From: Curtobacterium sp. MCSS17_008
GTDB lineage: Bacteria > Actinomycetota > Actinomycetes > Actinomycetales > Microbacteriaceae
Direction of reading: 5' to 3'
NCBI RefSeq assembly: GCF_003234185.1
Contig: NZ_QKSM01000006.1
Location: 1 to 64,000 of the forward strand
DNA length: 64,000 nt
The notes beneath the pieces were generated by a model. The model did not search any database. It was not told where the DNA came from and saw only the letters and a program-made list of their open reading frames with translations. Positions 17,775 through 26,125 of this stretch are shown here, piece after piece. Within the stretch, counting starts at the first letter, position 1; each line of letters opens with the position of its first letter. The translations under genes were made by a program, and so were the position numbers.

Positions 17775-18740
17775 CTACGCGTGCAGGGCAGTGTTGAGCT
17801 GGATGCCCTGCCCCTGACGCTGCAGGGCCTCGACCGCGCCGGTGAGCGAGTTGCGGCGGAACAGCACGTTCGGCACACCGGAGAGCTCGGCGGCCTTCAC
17901 GGTGCGGGGCGTGCCGTCGGGAGCGGGCGCGGCGCCGACCAGGACGACCTTGGTGCCAGCGGTGACGTAGAGGCCCGCCTCGACAACGGAGTCGTCGCCG
18001 AGCGAGATGCCGAGTCCGGCGTTCGCCCCGAGGAGGGCGCGCTCGCCGAGCGACACCCGGTGCGTGCCCCCGCCCGAGAGGGTGCCCATGATGGACGCGC
18101 CGCCGCCGATGTCGGTGCCGTTGCCGACCACGACGCCCTGCGACACACGGCCCTCGATCATGGCGTCACCGAGGGTGCCGGCGTTGAAGTTCACGAAGCC
18201 CTCGTGCATGACGGTCGTGCCGGGTGCGAGGTGCGCTCCGAGCCGGACGCGGTTCGCGTCGCCGATGCGGACGCGGTCCGGCACGACGTAGTCGAGCAGC
18301 CGGGGGAACTTGTCGACCGCGTGGACGGCGATGCCCGCGCGCTGCAGGGACGGGCGGAGGCGGGTCAGCGCCTCGGGGTGCACGGGGCCTGCATTCGTCC
18401 AGGCGACGATCGGCAGGTGGCCGAAGACGCCGTCGAGCGCGATCTCGTTCGGACGCACGTGCAGGTGGCTGAGCAGGTGCAGGCGCAGGTAGGCGTCCGG
18501 CGTGCTGGTCGGCGCGGCGTCGATCGCGATCTCGGTCGTGACGGCCTCGATCCGGACGTCGCGGCGGGGGTCGTCACCGACGTGCGCGCGGAGCTGGGCA
18601 GGGAACTCGGCGTCGGCGGGGCGCTCGCCGAGGTGGGTCTCGGGGTACCAGGTGTCGAGGACGGTGCCGTCGGCGGCGATCGTCGCGAGGCCGTGGCCCC
18701 AGGCGTGGGACGGGCGGTCGGTGGAGGTCGTCTCGGTCAC
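17775..18740 (-). CDS. dapD: Tetrahydrodipicolinate N-succinyltransferase DapD
   Basis: 321 residues, the long actinobacterial DapD form. A N-terminal alpha/beta part is followed by a left-handed beta-helix built of hexapeptide repeats (about 170-270), for example [15 protein letters not shown], and a C-terminal strand region. It transfers succinyl from succinyl-CoA to tetrahydrodipicolinate, the step before DapC. The GTG at 18740 lies 6 bases after TAGCCT, which points away from dapE: the two genes are divergent with about 137 bases between them. Confidence 0.95.
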   Translation of the reverse strand: MTETTSTDRPSHAWGHGLATIAADGTVLDTWYPETHLGERPADAEFPAQLRAHVGDDPRRDVRIEAVTTEIAIDAAPTSTPDAYLRLHLLSHLHVRPNEIALDGVFGHLPIVAWTNAGPVHPEALTRLRPSLQRAGIAVHAVDKFPRLLDYVVPDRVRIGDANRVRLGAHLAPGTTVMHEGFVNFNAGTLGDAMIEGRVSQGVVVGNGTDIGGGASIMGTLSGGGTHRVSLGERALLGANAGLGISLGDDSVVEAGLYVTAGTKVVLVGAAPAPDGTPRTVKAAELSGVPNVLFRRNSLTGAVEALQRQGQGIQLNTALHA

Positions 18741-18865
18741 GCGACCAGGCTAGCGAGCCCGCCGGGCGGCGGACCGTCCGGGCGGACTGGAGGCCGGACT
18801 CGCGTCCGCCGGTCGTGTCCCCGGCGTGGGCGGTCCCCTCCGACGAGACGACGAGGCACGGCCGG

Positions 18866-18871
18866 TAGGCT
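18866..18871 (+). promoter_or_regulatory. -10 element of dapE (leaderless)
   Basis: TAGGCT followed by six bases and then the ATG of dapE, the same geometry as upstream of citrate synthase; no ribosome-binding sequence fits in between. Confidence 0.65.
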
Positions 18872-18877
18872 GCCCGC

Positions 18878-19960
18878 ATGCCGGAGCTGCTCGACCTCAC
18901 CGCCTCGTCCATCGACATCACGCGCGCGATCTGCGACATCGAGTCCGTGTCCGGCAACGAAGGGCGGTTGGCCGACGCGATCGAGGCATCGCTGTCGTCG
19001 CTACCGCACCTCGAGGTCGTCCGTGACGGCGACGCGATCGTGGCGCGGACGCAGCTCGGCCGCGAGCGCCGGGTGGTCATCGCGGGCCACATCGACACGG
19101 TGCCGCTGAACCACAACCTGCCCACCGAGTTCCGCACCGCCGAGGACGGCACCGAGATCCTGTGGGGTCGCGGGACCGTCGACATGAAGGCCGGCTGCGC
19201 CGTGCAGCTGAAGCTCGCGCACGACCTGGCCGAGCCGAACGTCGACGTCACCTGGGTCTTCTACGACCACGAGGAGGTCAGCGACTCGCTGAACGGCCTC
19301 GGCCGCCTGGCGCGGACCCGGCCCGAGCTCCTCGCCGGTGACTTCGCGATCCTCGGCGAGCCGTCCGGCGCGCAGATCGAGGGCGGCTGCAACGGCAACC
19401 TCCGCGCGGAGATCCGCACCTTCGGCAAGCGGTCGCACAGCGCGCGCAGCTGGATCGGCGACAACGCGATCCACAAGACCGCGCCGATCCTCGCCACCCT
19501 CGCCGCCTACGAACCCCGCACCGTGACGGTCGACGGTCTCGAGTACCGCGAGGGCCTGAACGCCGTGGGGATCACCGGCGGGATCGCGGGCAACGTCATC
19601 CCGGACGAGGCGATGGTGCACGTCAACTACCGCTTCGCGCCGTCCCGCTCCGCCGACGAGGCCGTCGCGCACATCCGCGAGCTCTTCGACGGCTACGACG
19701 TGCAGATCGTCGACCTGGCCGCCGGCGCCCGTCCGGGACTCGACGCCCCGCTCGCGCAGCAGTTCGTCCAGGCCGTGGGCGGACCGGCACCGCGCCCGAA
19801 GTACGGCTGGACCGACGTGGCCCGGTTCTCGGCCCTCGGCGTGCCCGCCGTGAACTACGGCCCGGGCGAGCCGGTCTTCGCGCACCACGACGACGAGCAG
19901 GTCCCGGTCGCCCAGATCACCGCGGTCGAGGACGGCCTGCGTCGGTGGCTGACGGCCTGA
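18878..19960 (+). CDS. dapE: Succinyl-diaminopimelate desuccinylase DapE
   Basis: 360 residues, M20 metallopeptidase fold. Zinc ligands and catalytic residues lie in IAGHIDTVPLN, GRGTVDMKAGCAVQLKL, YDHEEVSDSLNGL and GEPSGAQIEGGCNG; the last His is in FAHHDDEQV. The dimerisation domain spans about 170-280. It releases succinate to give LL-diaminopimelate. The ATG follows TAGGCT by 6 bases. The start of the next gene overlaps its last 16 bases, so the membrane protein that follows is probably co-expressed. Confidence 0.95.
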   Translation: MPELLDLTASSIDITRAICDIESVSGNEGRLADAIEASLSSLPHLEVVRDGDAIVARTQLGRERRVVIAGHIDTVPLNHNLPTEFRTAEDGTEILWGRGTVDMKAGCAVQLKLAHDLAEPNVDVTWVFYDHEEVSDSLNGLGRLARTRPELLAGDFAILGEPSGAQIEGGCNGNLRAEIRTFGKRSHSARSWIGDNAIHKTAPILATLAAYEPRTVTVDGLEYREGLNAVGITGGIAGNVIPDEAMVHVNYRFAPSRSADEAVAHIRELFDGYDVQIVDLAAGARPGLDAPLAQQFVQAVGGPAPRPKYGWTDVARFSALGVPAVNYGPGEPVFAHHDDEQVPVAQITAVEDGLRRWLTA

Positions 19961-21195
19961 CCACCGGCGCCGCGCGGACCGTCGCGCGGCGGACCGCCGC
20001 GGCACGGTGGCGGGCGCGGTACCGGCTCGTGCCCTGGTGGGTGCGGGTCAGCGTGGTCTACGTGGCGGCGCGGCTCGTGACCGGGGCGATGCTGCTCGCG
20101 TTCGCCCGGGCGCAGACCGCCAACTCGTTCACGTCGGCGAACCCGTCGTACCTGTCGTTTGCGTCGATCTGGGACGGGGCGTGGTACCGCGTCATCGCGG
20201 CGAACGGCTACCCGTCGACGCTCCCCGTCGACGCCGCCGGACACGTCACCGAGAACGCGTGGGCCTTCATGCCGGCCTACCCGTTCCTCGTACGCGGCCT
20301 GATGGTGCTGACCGGGGCGTCGTTCGAGGCGGTGGCCGTCACGGTCTCCCTCGTCGCGGGGTGGGGCGCCGCGCTCGTCTTCCGACGGCTGATGGGACGC
20401 TTCCTCGACGACCGGCGGGCGGGCTTCGCGACGGTGCTGTTCTGCGTCGCGCCGGTGTCGGCGGTGTTCCAGGTCGCCTACGCCGAGGCGATGGGGCTCT
20501 TCCTGCTCCTCGTCGCCCTGCTGCTCATGGTCGACCGTCGCTGGTGGACGATGCTCCCCGTCGTGCTCCTGCTCGGGATGACGCGGCCGACCGGGCTGGC
20601 GTTCGCGTTCCTCGTGGTGCTCTTCCTCGGCGTCTGGGCGTTCCGTCCGGCCTGGGTGCGGGAGGTCGAGCGGCCCAGTGTCCGCCGTGCGGTGCCGCCG
20701 CTCGCCGTGGCCGTCGTCTCCGGGCTTGTCGGACTGGCGTGGCCCGCGATCGCCTGGGCGGTCACCGGTGTGCCGAAGGCCTACACCGACACGGAGCTCG
20801 CCTGGCGGTCGTCGTACATCGGGTGGCAGGAGCTCGTGCCGTTCGCCCCGTGGATCCAGGGGTTCGGCTGGTGGTTCCGGCAGCCTGCCGGCGGGGTCCT
20901 GCTCGCGGTCACCCTCGTCGGCTTCGCGGTCTTCGTCCTCCACCCGGCCGCGCGGCGCGTCGGGCTCGAGCTCCGGCTCTGGGGCGTCGCCTACGTCGTG
21001 TACCTGCTCGCGGTCTTCTTCCCGCAGTCGAGCACCTGGCGGATCCTGCTGCCGATCGCGCCGCTGCTCGGGATCGTCGCCCTGCCGCGCTCACGGGTCT
21101 ACCGCGTGCTCGTCGTCATGGCCTGCCTCGGGCTGCAGTGGGCGTGGCTGTACCACTGCTGGTGGATCGACGGCTACGACTGGACCCCGCCGTGA
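19945..21195 (+). CDS. PIG-V-like mannosyltransferase membrane protein
   Basis: 416 residues with roughly ten membrane helices. WDGAWYRVIAANGY after the first helix, ENAWAFMPAYPFL, AYAEAMGLFLLL and MTRPTGLAFAFL correspond to the conserved motifs of the PIG-V / GT-C mannosyltransferase superfamily, where the early loop Asp is catalytic. The bacterial members probably mannosylate lipid-linked envelope molecules from polyprenyl-phosphate sugars; donor and acceptor here are unknown. The GTG start overlaps the end of dapE by 16 bases. Confidence 0.8.
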   Translation: MADGLTTGAARTVARRTAAARWRARYRLVPWWVRVSVVYVAARLVTGAMLLAFARAQTANSFTSANPSYLSFASIWDGAWYRVIAANGYPSTLPVDAAGHVTENAWAFMPAYPFLVRGLMVLTGASFEAVAVTVSLVAGWGAALVFRRLMGRFLDDRRAGFATVLFCVAPVSAVFQVAYAEAMGLFLLLVALLLMVDRRWWTMLPVVLLLGMTRPTGLAFAFLVVLFLGVWAFRPAWVREVERPSVRRAVPPLAVAVVSGLVGLAWPAIAWAVTGVPKAYTDTELAWRSSYIGWQELVPFAPWIQGFGWWFRQPAGGVLLAVTLVGFAVFVLHPAARRVGLELRLWGVAYVVYLLAVFFPQSSTWRILLPIAPLLGIVALPRSRVYRVLVVMACLGLQWAWLYHCWWIDGYDWTPP

Positions 21196-21318
21196 TCGGC
21201 CGTCGTTCCACCGCGCGGCCGGGTGTCCGTGCTCCGGGCGACGACCTCGCAGACCGCGGCGACACGGCGATCCGACACCCCCGACCTGGGTGGTTTCGCA
21301 GTTGCCGCTCCTGTACGG

Positions 21319-21324
21319 GATAAT
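21319..21324 (+). promoter_or_regulatory. -10 element of the DUF3117 gene
   Basis: GATAAT, the closest match to the consensus TATAAT in the window. The DUF3117 start is 34 bases further on, with ribosome site GAAAGGGGA in the leader. The best -35 (TTTCGC) has a long 19-base spacer. Confidence 0.5.
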
Positions 21325-21358
21325 GGGCAGGCATGTACTGCACGAAAGGGGACATCTG

Positions 21359-21529
21359 ATGGCAGCGATGAAGCCGAGGACCGGTGACGGGCCGATGGAG
21401 GCTGTCAAGGAGGGTCGACTCATCATCGTGCGGGTTCCGCTCGAAGGTGGAGGCCGCCTGGTGGTCTCGGTCAACGATGCCGAGGCCAAGGAACTCCACG
21501 ACGCACTCGCCGAGGTCGTCTCGGCATAG
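21359..21529 (+). CDS. DUF3117 small protein
   Basis: 56 residues: MAAMKPRTGDGPMEAVKEGR then IIVRVPLEGGGRLVVSVNDAEAKELHDALAEVV. This is the compact, highly conserved actinobacterial DUF3117 family; no function is established. GAAAGGGGA lies 5-13 bases before the ATG, a strong ribosome site, and a near-consensus -10 stands upstream, so it is probably well expressed. It is isolated by a perfect 16-bp terminator immediately downstream. The length is normal for the family. Confidence 0.93.
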   Translation: MAAMKPRTGDGPMEAVKEGRLIIVRVPLEGGGRLVVSVNDAEAKELHDALAEVVSA

Positions 21530-21547
21530 TCCGTCGAAGCACCACGA

Positions 21548-21583
21548 CAGGAGGCCCGGAGCGCGTACGCTCCGGGCCTCCTG
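21548..21583 (+). terminator. Perfect 16-bp terminator after DUF3117
   Basis: CAGGAGGCCCGGAGCG (21548-21563) pairs without mismatch to CGCTCCGGGCCTCCTG (21568-21583) around the loop CGTA. The next gene's -10 (CAGGAT, 21589) starts six bases later, so the two units are packed tightly. Confidence 0.88.
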
Positions 21584-21600
21584 TGCGTCAGGATGGTCCC

Positions 21601-22320
21601 GTGCCCCGCACCCGACTGCCCGTCCGCCGCATCGAGGAGTACGCGCCGGACCCCCTGCCGCGCGGCTCGTGGCCGGCGACGCTCGCCCCGGTGCGGCAGC
21701 TGCTCGACGACGGTCTCGACCTCGGCCCCGTCACCGTGTTCGTCGGCGACAACGGTGTCGGCAAGTCCACCCTCGTCGAGGCACTCGCCCTCGCGTACGG
21801 CATGGGGCCCGAGGGCGGTTCGACGATGTCCGGCCACTCCACCCGACCCACCGAGTCGCAGCTCTGGGAACACCTCGTCCTCGTCCGGGAGCCCGGAGCT
21901 CCGAAGAGCGGGTTCTTCCTCCGCGCGGAGACCATGCACGGGGTCTTCACGTTCCTGGAGCAGCACCCCGGCGGACCGGAGCCGCGGTTCCACGAGCGCA
22001 GCCACGGCGAGTCCTTCCTCGACTTCGTCATCTCCCGGTCGCGGTGGCCCGGCCTGTGGGTGCTCGACGAACCGGAGTCGGCGCTGTCGTTCTCCGGCTG
22101 TCTCGCCCTCATCGGTCTGCTGCAGTCCGTCGTCGAGACCGGCATCGGGCAGGTCGTCCTCTCGACGCACTCGCCGGTGCTGGCGGCCTTCCCGGGGGCG
22201 ACGATCCACGAGGTGGGGGAGTGGGGACTCCGTCGCACCGCGTGGCAGGACCTCGACGTGGTGCGCGACCAGCGGGCCTTCCTGGCGGCGCCGGAGCGGT
22301 ACCTGCGGCACCTGGGCTGA
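21601..22320 (+). CDS. AAA/ABC-type ATPase of the COG3910 group
   Basis: 239 residues. Walker A GDNGVGKST (near residues 50-58), ABC-like signature SHGESFL, Walker B LWVLDEPESALS and H-loop LSTHSPVLAAF. No membrane segment or permease partner; this is a soluble SMC/ABC-like predicted ATPase of the type often labelled COG3910. Role unknown; relatives of this architecture act in DNA repair or defence, but no partner gene is here. The GTG start follows CAGGAT by 6 bases. The following O-methyltransferase gene is convergent. Confidence 0.8.
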   Translation: MPRTRLPVRRIEEYAPDPLPRGSWPATLAPVRQLLDDGLDLGPVTVFVGDNGVGKSTLVEALALAYGMGPEGGSTMSGHSTRPTESQLWEHLVLVREPGAPKSGFFLRAETMHGVFTFLEQHPGGPEPRFHERSHGESFLDFVISRSRWPGLWVLDEPESALSFSGCLALIGLLQSVVETGIGQVVLSTHSPVLAAFPGATIHEVGEWGLRRTAWQDLDVVRDQRAFLAAPERYLRHLG

Positions 22321-22354
22321 CCCGCGCCTCCGCAGCGGCCGGTGGACCGCCTGC

Positions 22355-22993
22355 CTAGGCGGAGACCTTCGTCATCTGCAGCAGCCCGTCGCCGGCCGGC
22401 GACAGCGCGCTCCGCACCGCTCCCGAGGTCGAGACCTCGGTCAGCAGCAGCCGGAAGTCCGTGGTCGCCCGGTCCCGCCGCACGGGATCCGCGACGCGTC
22501 CCCGCCACAGCGCGTGCGGCACGAGCACGGTGCCGCCGACACGGGCGAGCCGCAGCCCGTGCTCGACGTACTCGATGACGTGCTCGGGGTCGGCGTCGAC
22601 GAGGACGACGTCGTACGAGGCGTCGTTCATCCGCGGGAGCACCTGGTTCGCCCGCCCGGGGATGAGCCGGACGCGCGACGGCGCCGTCCCCGCGGCGATG
22701 TAGGCGTCGCGGGCGTGTTGCTGGTGGTCCACCTCGACGTCGATCGTGGTGAGGGTCGCGTCCGGGGCGCCGCTCAGCAGGTACAGGCCGGAGACACCCA
22801 GGCCCGTGCCGATCTCGATGATGCTCGTCGCACGCGATGCGGCGGCGACGACGGCGATCTGCGCGCCGATCGCGGGGGAGATCGCCTCGACCCCGAGTTC
22901 GAGGGAGTGCTCTCGCGCTCGGGCGATCACCTCGGGCTCCGAGACGATGTCCTCGGCGAACTTCCAGTTCGACTCTTTCTCCGACACGCACAC
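22355..22993 (-). CDS. O-methyltransferase (CCoAOMT-like)
   Basis: 212 residues. SAM-binding motif I is IIEIGTGLGVSGLYLLSG (about 57-74); DVVLVDADPEHVIEYVEHGLRL supplies the metal-coordinating Asp region of class I O-methyltransferases. Mycobacterial Rv1220c is a likely counterpart, given its nearby tatB. Small-molecule substrate unknown. The start is a GTG about 15 bases after TAGAGT with a GGAG-like element, so this transcript has a short leader. It is divergent from tatB with only 58 bases between starts. Confidence 0.88.
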   Translation of the reverse strand: MCVSEKESNWKFAEDIVSEPEVIARAREHSLELGVEAISPAIGAQIAVVAAASRATSIIEIGTGLGVSGLYLLSGAPDATLTTIDVEVDHQQHARDAYIAAGTAPSRVRLIPGRANQVLPRMNDASYDVVLVDADPEHVIEYVEHGLRLARVGGTVLVPHALWRGRVADPVRRDRATTDFRLLLTEVSTSGAVRSALSPAGDGLLQMTKVSA

Positions 22994-23051
22994 TCCGTTC
23001 GGGAGACAACTCTACGGGTGCGCCGCAGCAGGACGGGTTACGCTCGTCCCC

Positions 23052-23432
23052 GTGTCCATCGACTTCAACAAGATCCTGATCATCGGGATCATCGCAGTGC
23101 TGCTGCTCGGGCCGCAGCGCCTGCCGATGTACGCGCAGAAACTCGCCGAGTTCGTGAAGGCCGTGCGCCGCTTCGCCGACACCGCCAAGGACCGCATGCG
23201 CGAGGAGATGGGCCCCGAGTTCGACGAGGTCGACTGGCAGAAGCTGGACCCGCGGCAGTACGACCCGCGGCGGATCATCCGCGACGCCCTGATCGACTCG
23301 GGCAGCAGCACGGCGAGCAGCATGGCTGCGGTCCAGACCGCGCAGGTCACCGCGTCGCGCGTGCGCGCGACGGCACCGGTGGTGCCGCTCGCGGCAGGGG
23401 AGGCCGCGCCCTTCGACACCGAGGCGACCTGA
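23052..23432 (+). CDS. tatB: Sec-independent protein translocase subunit TatB
   Basis: 126 residues. A single N-terminal membrane helix (about 5-20, KILIIGIIAVLLLGPQRLP) with the Gly-Pro hinge is followed by a long amphipathic helix (KLAEFVKAVRRFADTAKDRM) and a variable tail. TatB forms the twin-arginine signal receptor with TatC. TatA and TatC are not in the window, which is usual for actinobacteria where tatB stands apart. GTG start 7 bases after TACGCT. No sigma/anti-sigma pair lies next to it, unlike the mycobacterial sigE-rseA-htrA-tatB order. Confidence 0.92.
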   Translation: MSIDFNKILIIGIIAVLLLGPQRLPMYAQKLAEFVKAVRRFADTAKDRMREEMGPEFDEVDWQKLDPRQYDPRRIIRDALIDSGSSTASSMAAVQTAQVTASRVRATAPVVPLAAGEAAPFDTEAT

Positions 23433-23455
23433 CGCCCGTCACCTGACCGACGGCC

Positions 23456-23495
23456 GACGGGAGGCGCGGTGTCAGCCGGCAGCGCGCCTCCCGTC
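23456..23495 (+). terminator. Palindromic terminator after tatB (GACGGGAGGCGCG family)
   Basis: GACGGGAGGCGCG (23456-23468) pairs perfectly with CGCGCCTCCCGTC (23483-23495), 14-nt loop. It lies between the convergent tatB and methyltransferase genes, so it can serve both. Similar arms occur at 41239, 56928 and elsewhere. Confidence 0.75.
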
Positions 23496-23501
23496 CGCCC
23501 G

Positions 23502-24353
23502 TCAGTCGCGCGTGGCGACGATCGTGAACGTCGTCGGCATGCGGTCGCGGTCCTCCGCGGGCCAGACCCAGGAGCCGGCGCCGTCCTCCTCCATGCGCGG
23601 GCTGAAACGCCAGGGGAGCGTCCGTCCCTCGTCCAGCCACCGCAGCCGGAGCCCGGCGCCGAGCAGCGCGTTCACGGTCTCCGACAGCGGGTGCGGCCAC
23701 TCGTAGGTCCGGGGGTTCGCGACCGTGCCCTCGCCCACGTACGTCCCCGCGTCCTCCCACTGCTGCGCGGTGCCGTCCGGGAAGTACCGGTGGCGCGTGA
23801 CGAGTTCCGACGCGTCCTCGTCGAGGCCGTACAGCGCCGGGTGCCCGTCGCGGATGAAGAACACCCCGCCCGGGCGCAGGAGCGCGGCGACCTGCGCGGC
23901 CCAGCGGTCCAGGTCGGGGAGCCAGCAGATCGTGCCGATGCTCGTGTAGACCACGTCGAAGTCGCCGGTGACGGCTGTCCTGGCGTCGAGCACGTCGGTC
24001 TCGACCCACGTGACGTCGAGGCCGAGCCGATCGGCCAGGGCCGCGGCCGACGCCAACGCGGGCGCCGAGAAGTCGACGCCGGTGACGCGCGCGCCCTCGC
24101 GCGCGAGCGACACCGTGTCCGTGCCGATGTGGCACTGCAGGTGGCAGACGTCGAGACCGTCGAGCGTGCCACCGGGCAGCCACGGTTCGAGCGCGGGCAG
24201 GTCGTCCCGCACGACGTCCGAGCGGTGCGCGGGGTCGTCGAGCGCCGCGACGTCGTAGGCGCCCTCGTGGATCGGCACCCGGTCGTCCCAGTTCGCGCGG
24301 TTCACGTCGCGGGCGGCGTCCCAGTCGACGCTGACGTGGTCGGTGTTGCTCAT
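23502..24353 (-). CDS. SAM-dependent methyltransferase
   Basis: 283 residues, class I Rossmann methyltransferase. An N-terminal region with WDAARDVNRANWDDRVPIHE precedes motif I GLDVCHLQCHIGTDTVSLAR and VTGVDFSAPAL; the C-terminal third contains a WRFSPRMEEDGAGSW segment typical of a common but uncharacterised group of small-molecule methyltransferases. ATG 24353 follows TACGGT by 6 bases, supporting this start over a longer in-frame one. Convergent with tatB; 43 bases downstream of mrp's unit in opposite order of transcription (mrp ends at 24397). Confidence 0.85.
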   Translation of the reverse strand: MSNTDHVSVDWDAARDVNRANWDDRVPIHEGAYDVAALDDPAHRSDVVRDDLPALEPWLPGGTLDGLDVCHLQCHIGTDTVSLAREGARVTGVDFSAPALASAAALADRLGLDVTWVETDVLDARTAVTGDFDVVYTSIGTICWLPDLDRWAAQVAALLRPGGVFFIRDGHPALYGLDEDASELVTRHRYFPDGTAQQWEDAGTYVGEGTVANPRTYEWPHPLSETVNALLGAGLRLRWLDEGRTLPWRFSPRMEEDGAGSWVWPAEDRDRMPTTFTIVATRD

Positions 24354-24396
24354 GCCGTCACCGTACCGACCGGGCACCTCGTGGCGCGAGCGCCGC

Positions 24397-25563
24397 TCAG
24401 GACAGTGTGAGCCCGAGCTTCCGACCGGCCAGGCCGCGGCCCATCGTCGTGATCCGCTCCGCGACCTCGCGCAACGCCGTGGCCGCGGGGTCGCCCGGGG
24501 CACCGAGCACGACCGGCACGCCGGCGTCACCACCCTCGCGGAGCGGCACCGACAGCGGCACGCGGCCGAGCACCGGCACCGGGAGGTCCTGGCCGCGGGA
24601 GAGCCGACGGGCGGTCTCGTCGCCGCCGCCCTCGCCGAAGAGGTGCAGGACGCTGCCGTCGGGCTGGACGAGCCCGGCCATGTTCTCGACGACGCCGATG
24701 ACCTTCTGCCCGGTCTGGCGCGCGACGACCCCGCTGCGCTCGGCGACGTCGGCCGCCGCGGCCTGCGGCGTGGTGACGACGAGGACCTCGGCGTGGGGGA
24801 GCAGCTGCCCGACCGAGATCGCCACGTCGCCGGTGCCGGGCGGCAGGTCGAGCAGCAGCACGTCGAGGTCCCCGAACCACACGTCGGTCAGGAACTGGGA
24901 GACGGTGCGGTGCAGCATCGGCCCCCGCCAGGAGACCGCGGTCGAGACGTCGTCGACGAACATGCCGATCGAGACGACCTTCACCTCGTGCGCCACCGGC
25001 GGCAGGATCATGCTGTCGACGCGGGTCGGGCGCGGTGCCACGCCGTGCTCGTCGGTGAGTCCCATGAGCCCGGGCACGCTGAAGCCGTGCACGTCGACGT
25101 CCACGACGCCCACGCGCTGCCCGGCTGCCGCGAGCGCGACCGCCAGGTTGACGGTCACCGTCGACTTGCCGACCCCGCCCTTGCCGCTCGTCACCGCGAT
25201 GACGCGGGTCAGGGAGTCCGGCGTGAACTGCACACCACGGGGACGGTCGCCCCGCAGCCGTTCGGTGAGCGCGGCGCGGGTCGCGGGGGACATCACGGAC
25301 ACGTCGACGTCGACGTGGTGCACGCCGTCCACCGATCCGGCGGCCGACCGGACGTCACGCTCGATGGTGTCGGCGGCCGGGCACCCGACGATCGTGAGCT
25401 GCAGGTCGACGCGCACCCTGCCCTGCGGCTGGACGTCGACCCCGCGGATCATGTCGAGCTCGGTGACGGGCCGACGGATCTCGGGGTCGAGGACGCGGCC
25501 GAGCGCGGCGAGGACCGCGGCGCCGAGCTGCTCGTCAGCTGTCGGTGCGGTGCCGTCAACCAC
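24397..25563 (-). CDS. mrp: Mrp/ApbC-type Fe-S cluster carrier ATPase
   Basis: 388 residues. An N-terminal MIP18/DUF59 domain (about 1-95, LGRVLDPEIRRPVTELDMI) is fused to a ParA/MinD-like ATPase with deviant Walker A TSGKGGVGKS. Mrp-family proteins bind and transfer Fe-S clusters to apo-enzymes. The expected CxxC cluster ligands of the C-terminal part are not obvious here, so a cluster role is by family. The GTG at 25563 overlaps the stop of the DUF1003 gene by 8 bases, so the pair is translationally coupled. Confidence 0.9.
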   Translation of the reverse strand: MVDGTAPTADEQLGAAVLAALGRVLDPEIRRPVTELDMIRGVDVQPQGRVRVDLQLTIVGCPAADTIERDVRSAAGSVDGVHHVDVDVSVMSPATRAALTERLRGDRPRGVQFTPDSLTRVIAVTSGKGGVGKSTVTVNLAVALAAAGQRVGVVDVDVHGFSVPGLMGLTDEHGVAPRPTRVDSMILPPVAHEVKVVSIGMFVDDVSTAVSWRGPMLHRTVSQFLTDVWFGDLDVLLLDLPPGTGDVAISVGQLLPHAEVLVVTTPQAAAADVAERSGVVARQTGQKVIGVVENMAGLVQPDGSVLHLFGEGGGDETARRLSRGQDLPVPVLGRVPLSVPLREGGDAGVPVVLGAPGDPAATALREVAERITTMGRGLAGRKLGLTLS

Positions 25564-26125
25564 GTGTGCTCGTCGCCCCCGCGCTGTCGTCCAGGGGGTC
25601 GCCGCCGCGCAGCGCCGCCTCTTCCGCGTCCCGACGGTCGAGCTCCTCGAGCAGCGAGCGGATCTCGGCGCGGATGAAGTCCTTCGACGCCATCTCGCGC
25701 ATCGCCAGGCGCAGTGCGACGACCTCGCGGGCGAGGTACTCGGTGTCGGCCAGGTTCCGCTCGGCACGCTGACGGTCCTGCTCGAACTGCACGCGGTCGC
25801 GGTCGTCCTGCCGGTTCTGTGCGAGCAGGATGAGCGGCGCCGCGTACGACGCCTGCAGCGAGAGCACGAGGGTCAGCGCGGTGAAGCCGATCGCCGCCGA
25901 GTCGAACTGCCACGGCTTCGGCGCGAGGGTGTTGTACCCCATCCACAGGGCACAGAAGAGCGTCAGGCCGACCAGGAACCAGGGCGTCCCCATCGCACGG
26001 GCGATGCCCTCGGTCGCGCGGCCGAAGGTGTCACCGCGGCCCCGACGCCGTGTCGGGAGCACGCGCGTGCGCATGCCCTTCGGCGAGTCGAGCCGCTCCT
26101 GGCGGTTGTCATCCGTTCGGGCCAC
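25556..26125 (-). CDS. DUF1003 membrane protein
   Basis: 189 residues. A basic N-terminus of about 45 residues precedes two membrane helices (about 46-66 and 75-100; GTPWFLVGLTLFCALWMGYN, then ALTLVLSLQASYAAPLILL), and a long charged coiled coil (NRQDDRDRVQFEQDRQRAER onward). This is the DUF1003 architecture; function unknown. Its GTG start overlaps the end of the upstream MgtE-N/CBS gene by 17 bases, and its own end overlaps mrp, so three genes are stitched together. A membrane partner of the CBS protein is plausible. Confidence 0.88.
   Translation of the reverse strand: MARTDDNRQERLDSPKGMRTRVLPTRRRGRGDTFGRATEGIARAMGTPWFLVGLTLFCALWMGYNTLAPKPWQFDSAAIGFTALTLVLSLQASYAAPLILLAQNRQDDRDRVQFEQDRQRAERNLADTEYLAREVVALRLAMREMASKDFIRAEIRSLLEELDRRDAEEAALRGGDPLDDSAGATSTRG

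Noticed and set aside
21601..22320. Defence-system ATPase (OLD/AbiE-like)
   Set aside because: No nuclease or toxin partner flanks it; it stands alone in a conserved housekeeping region.
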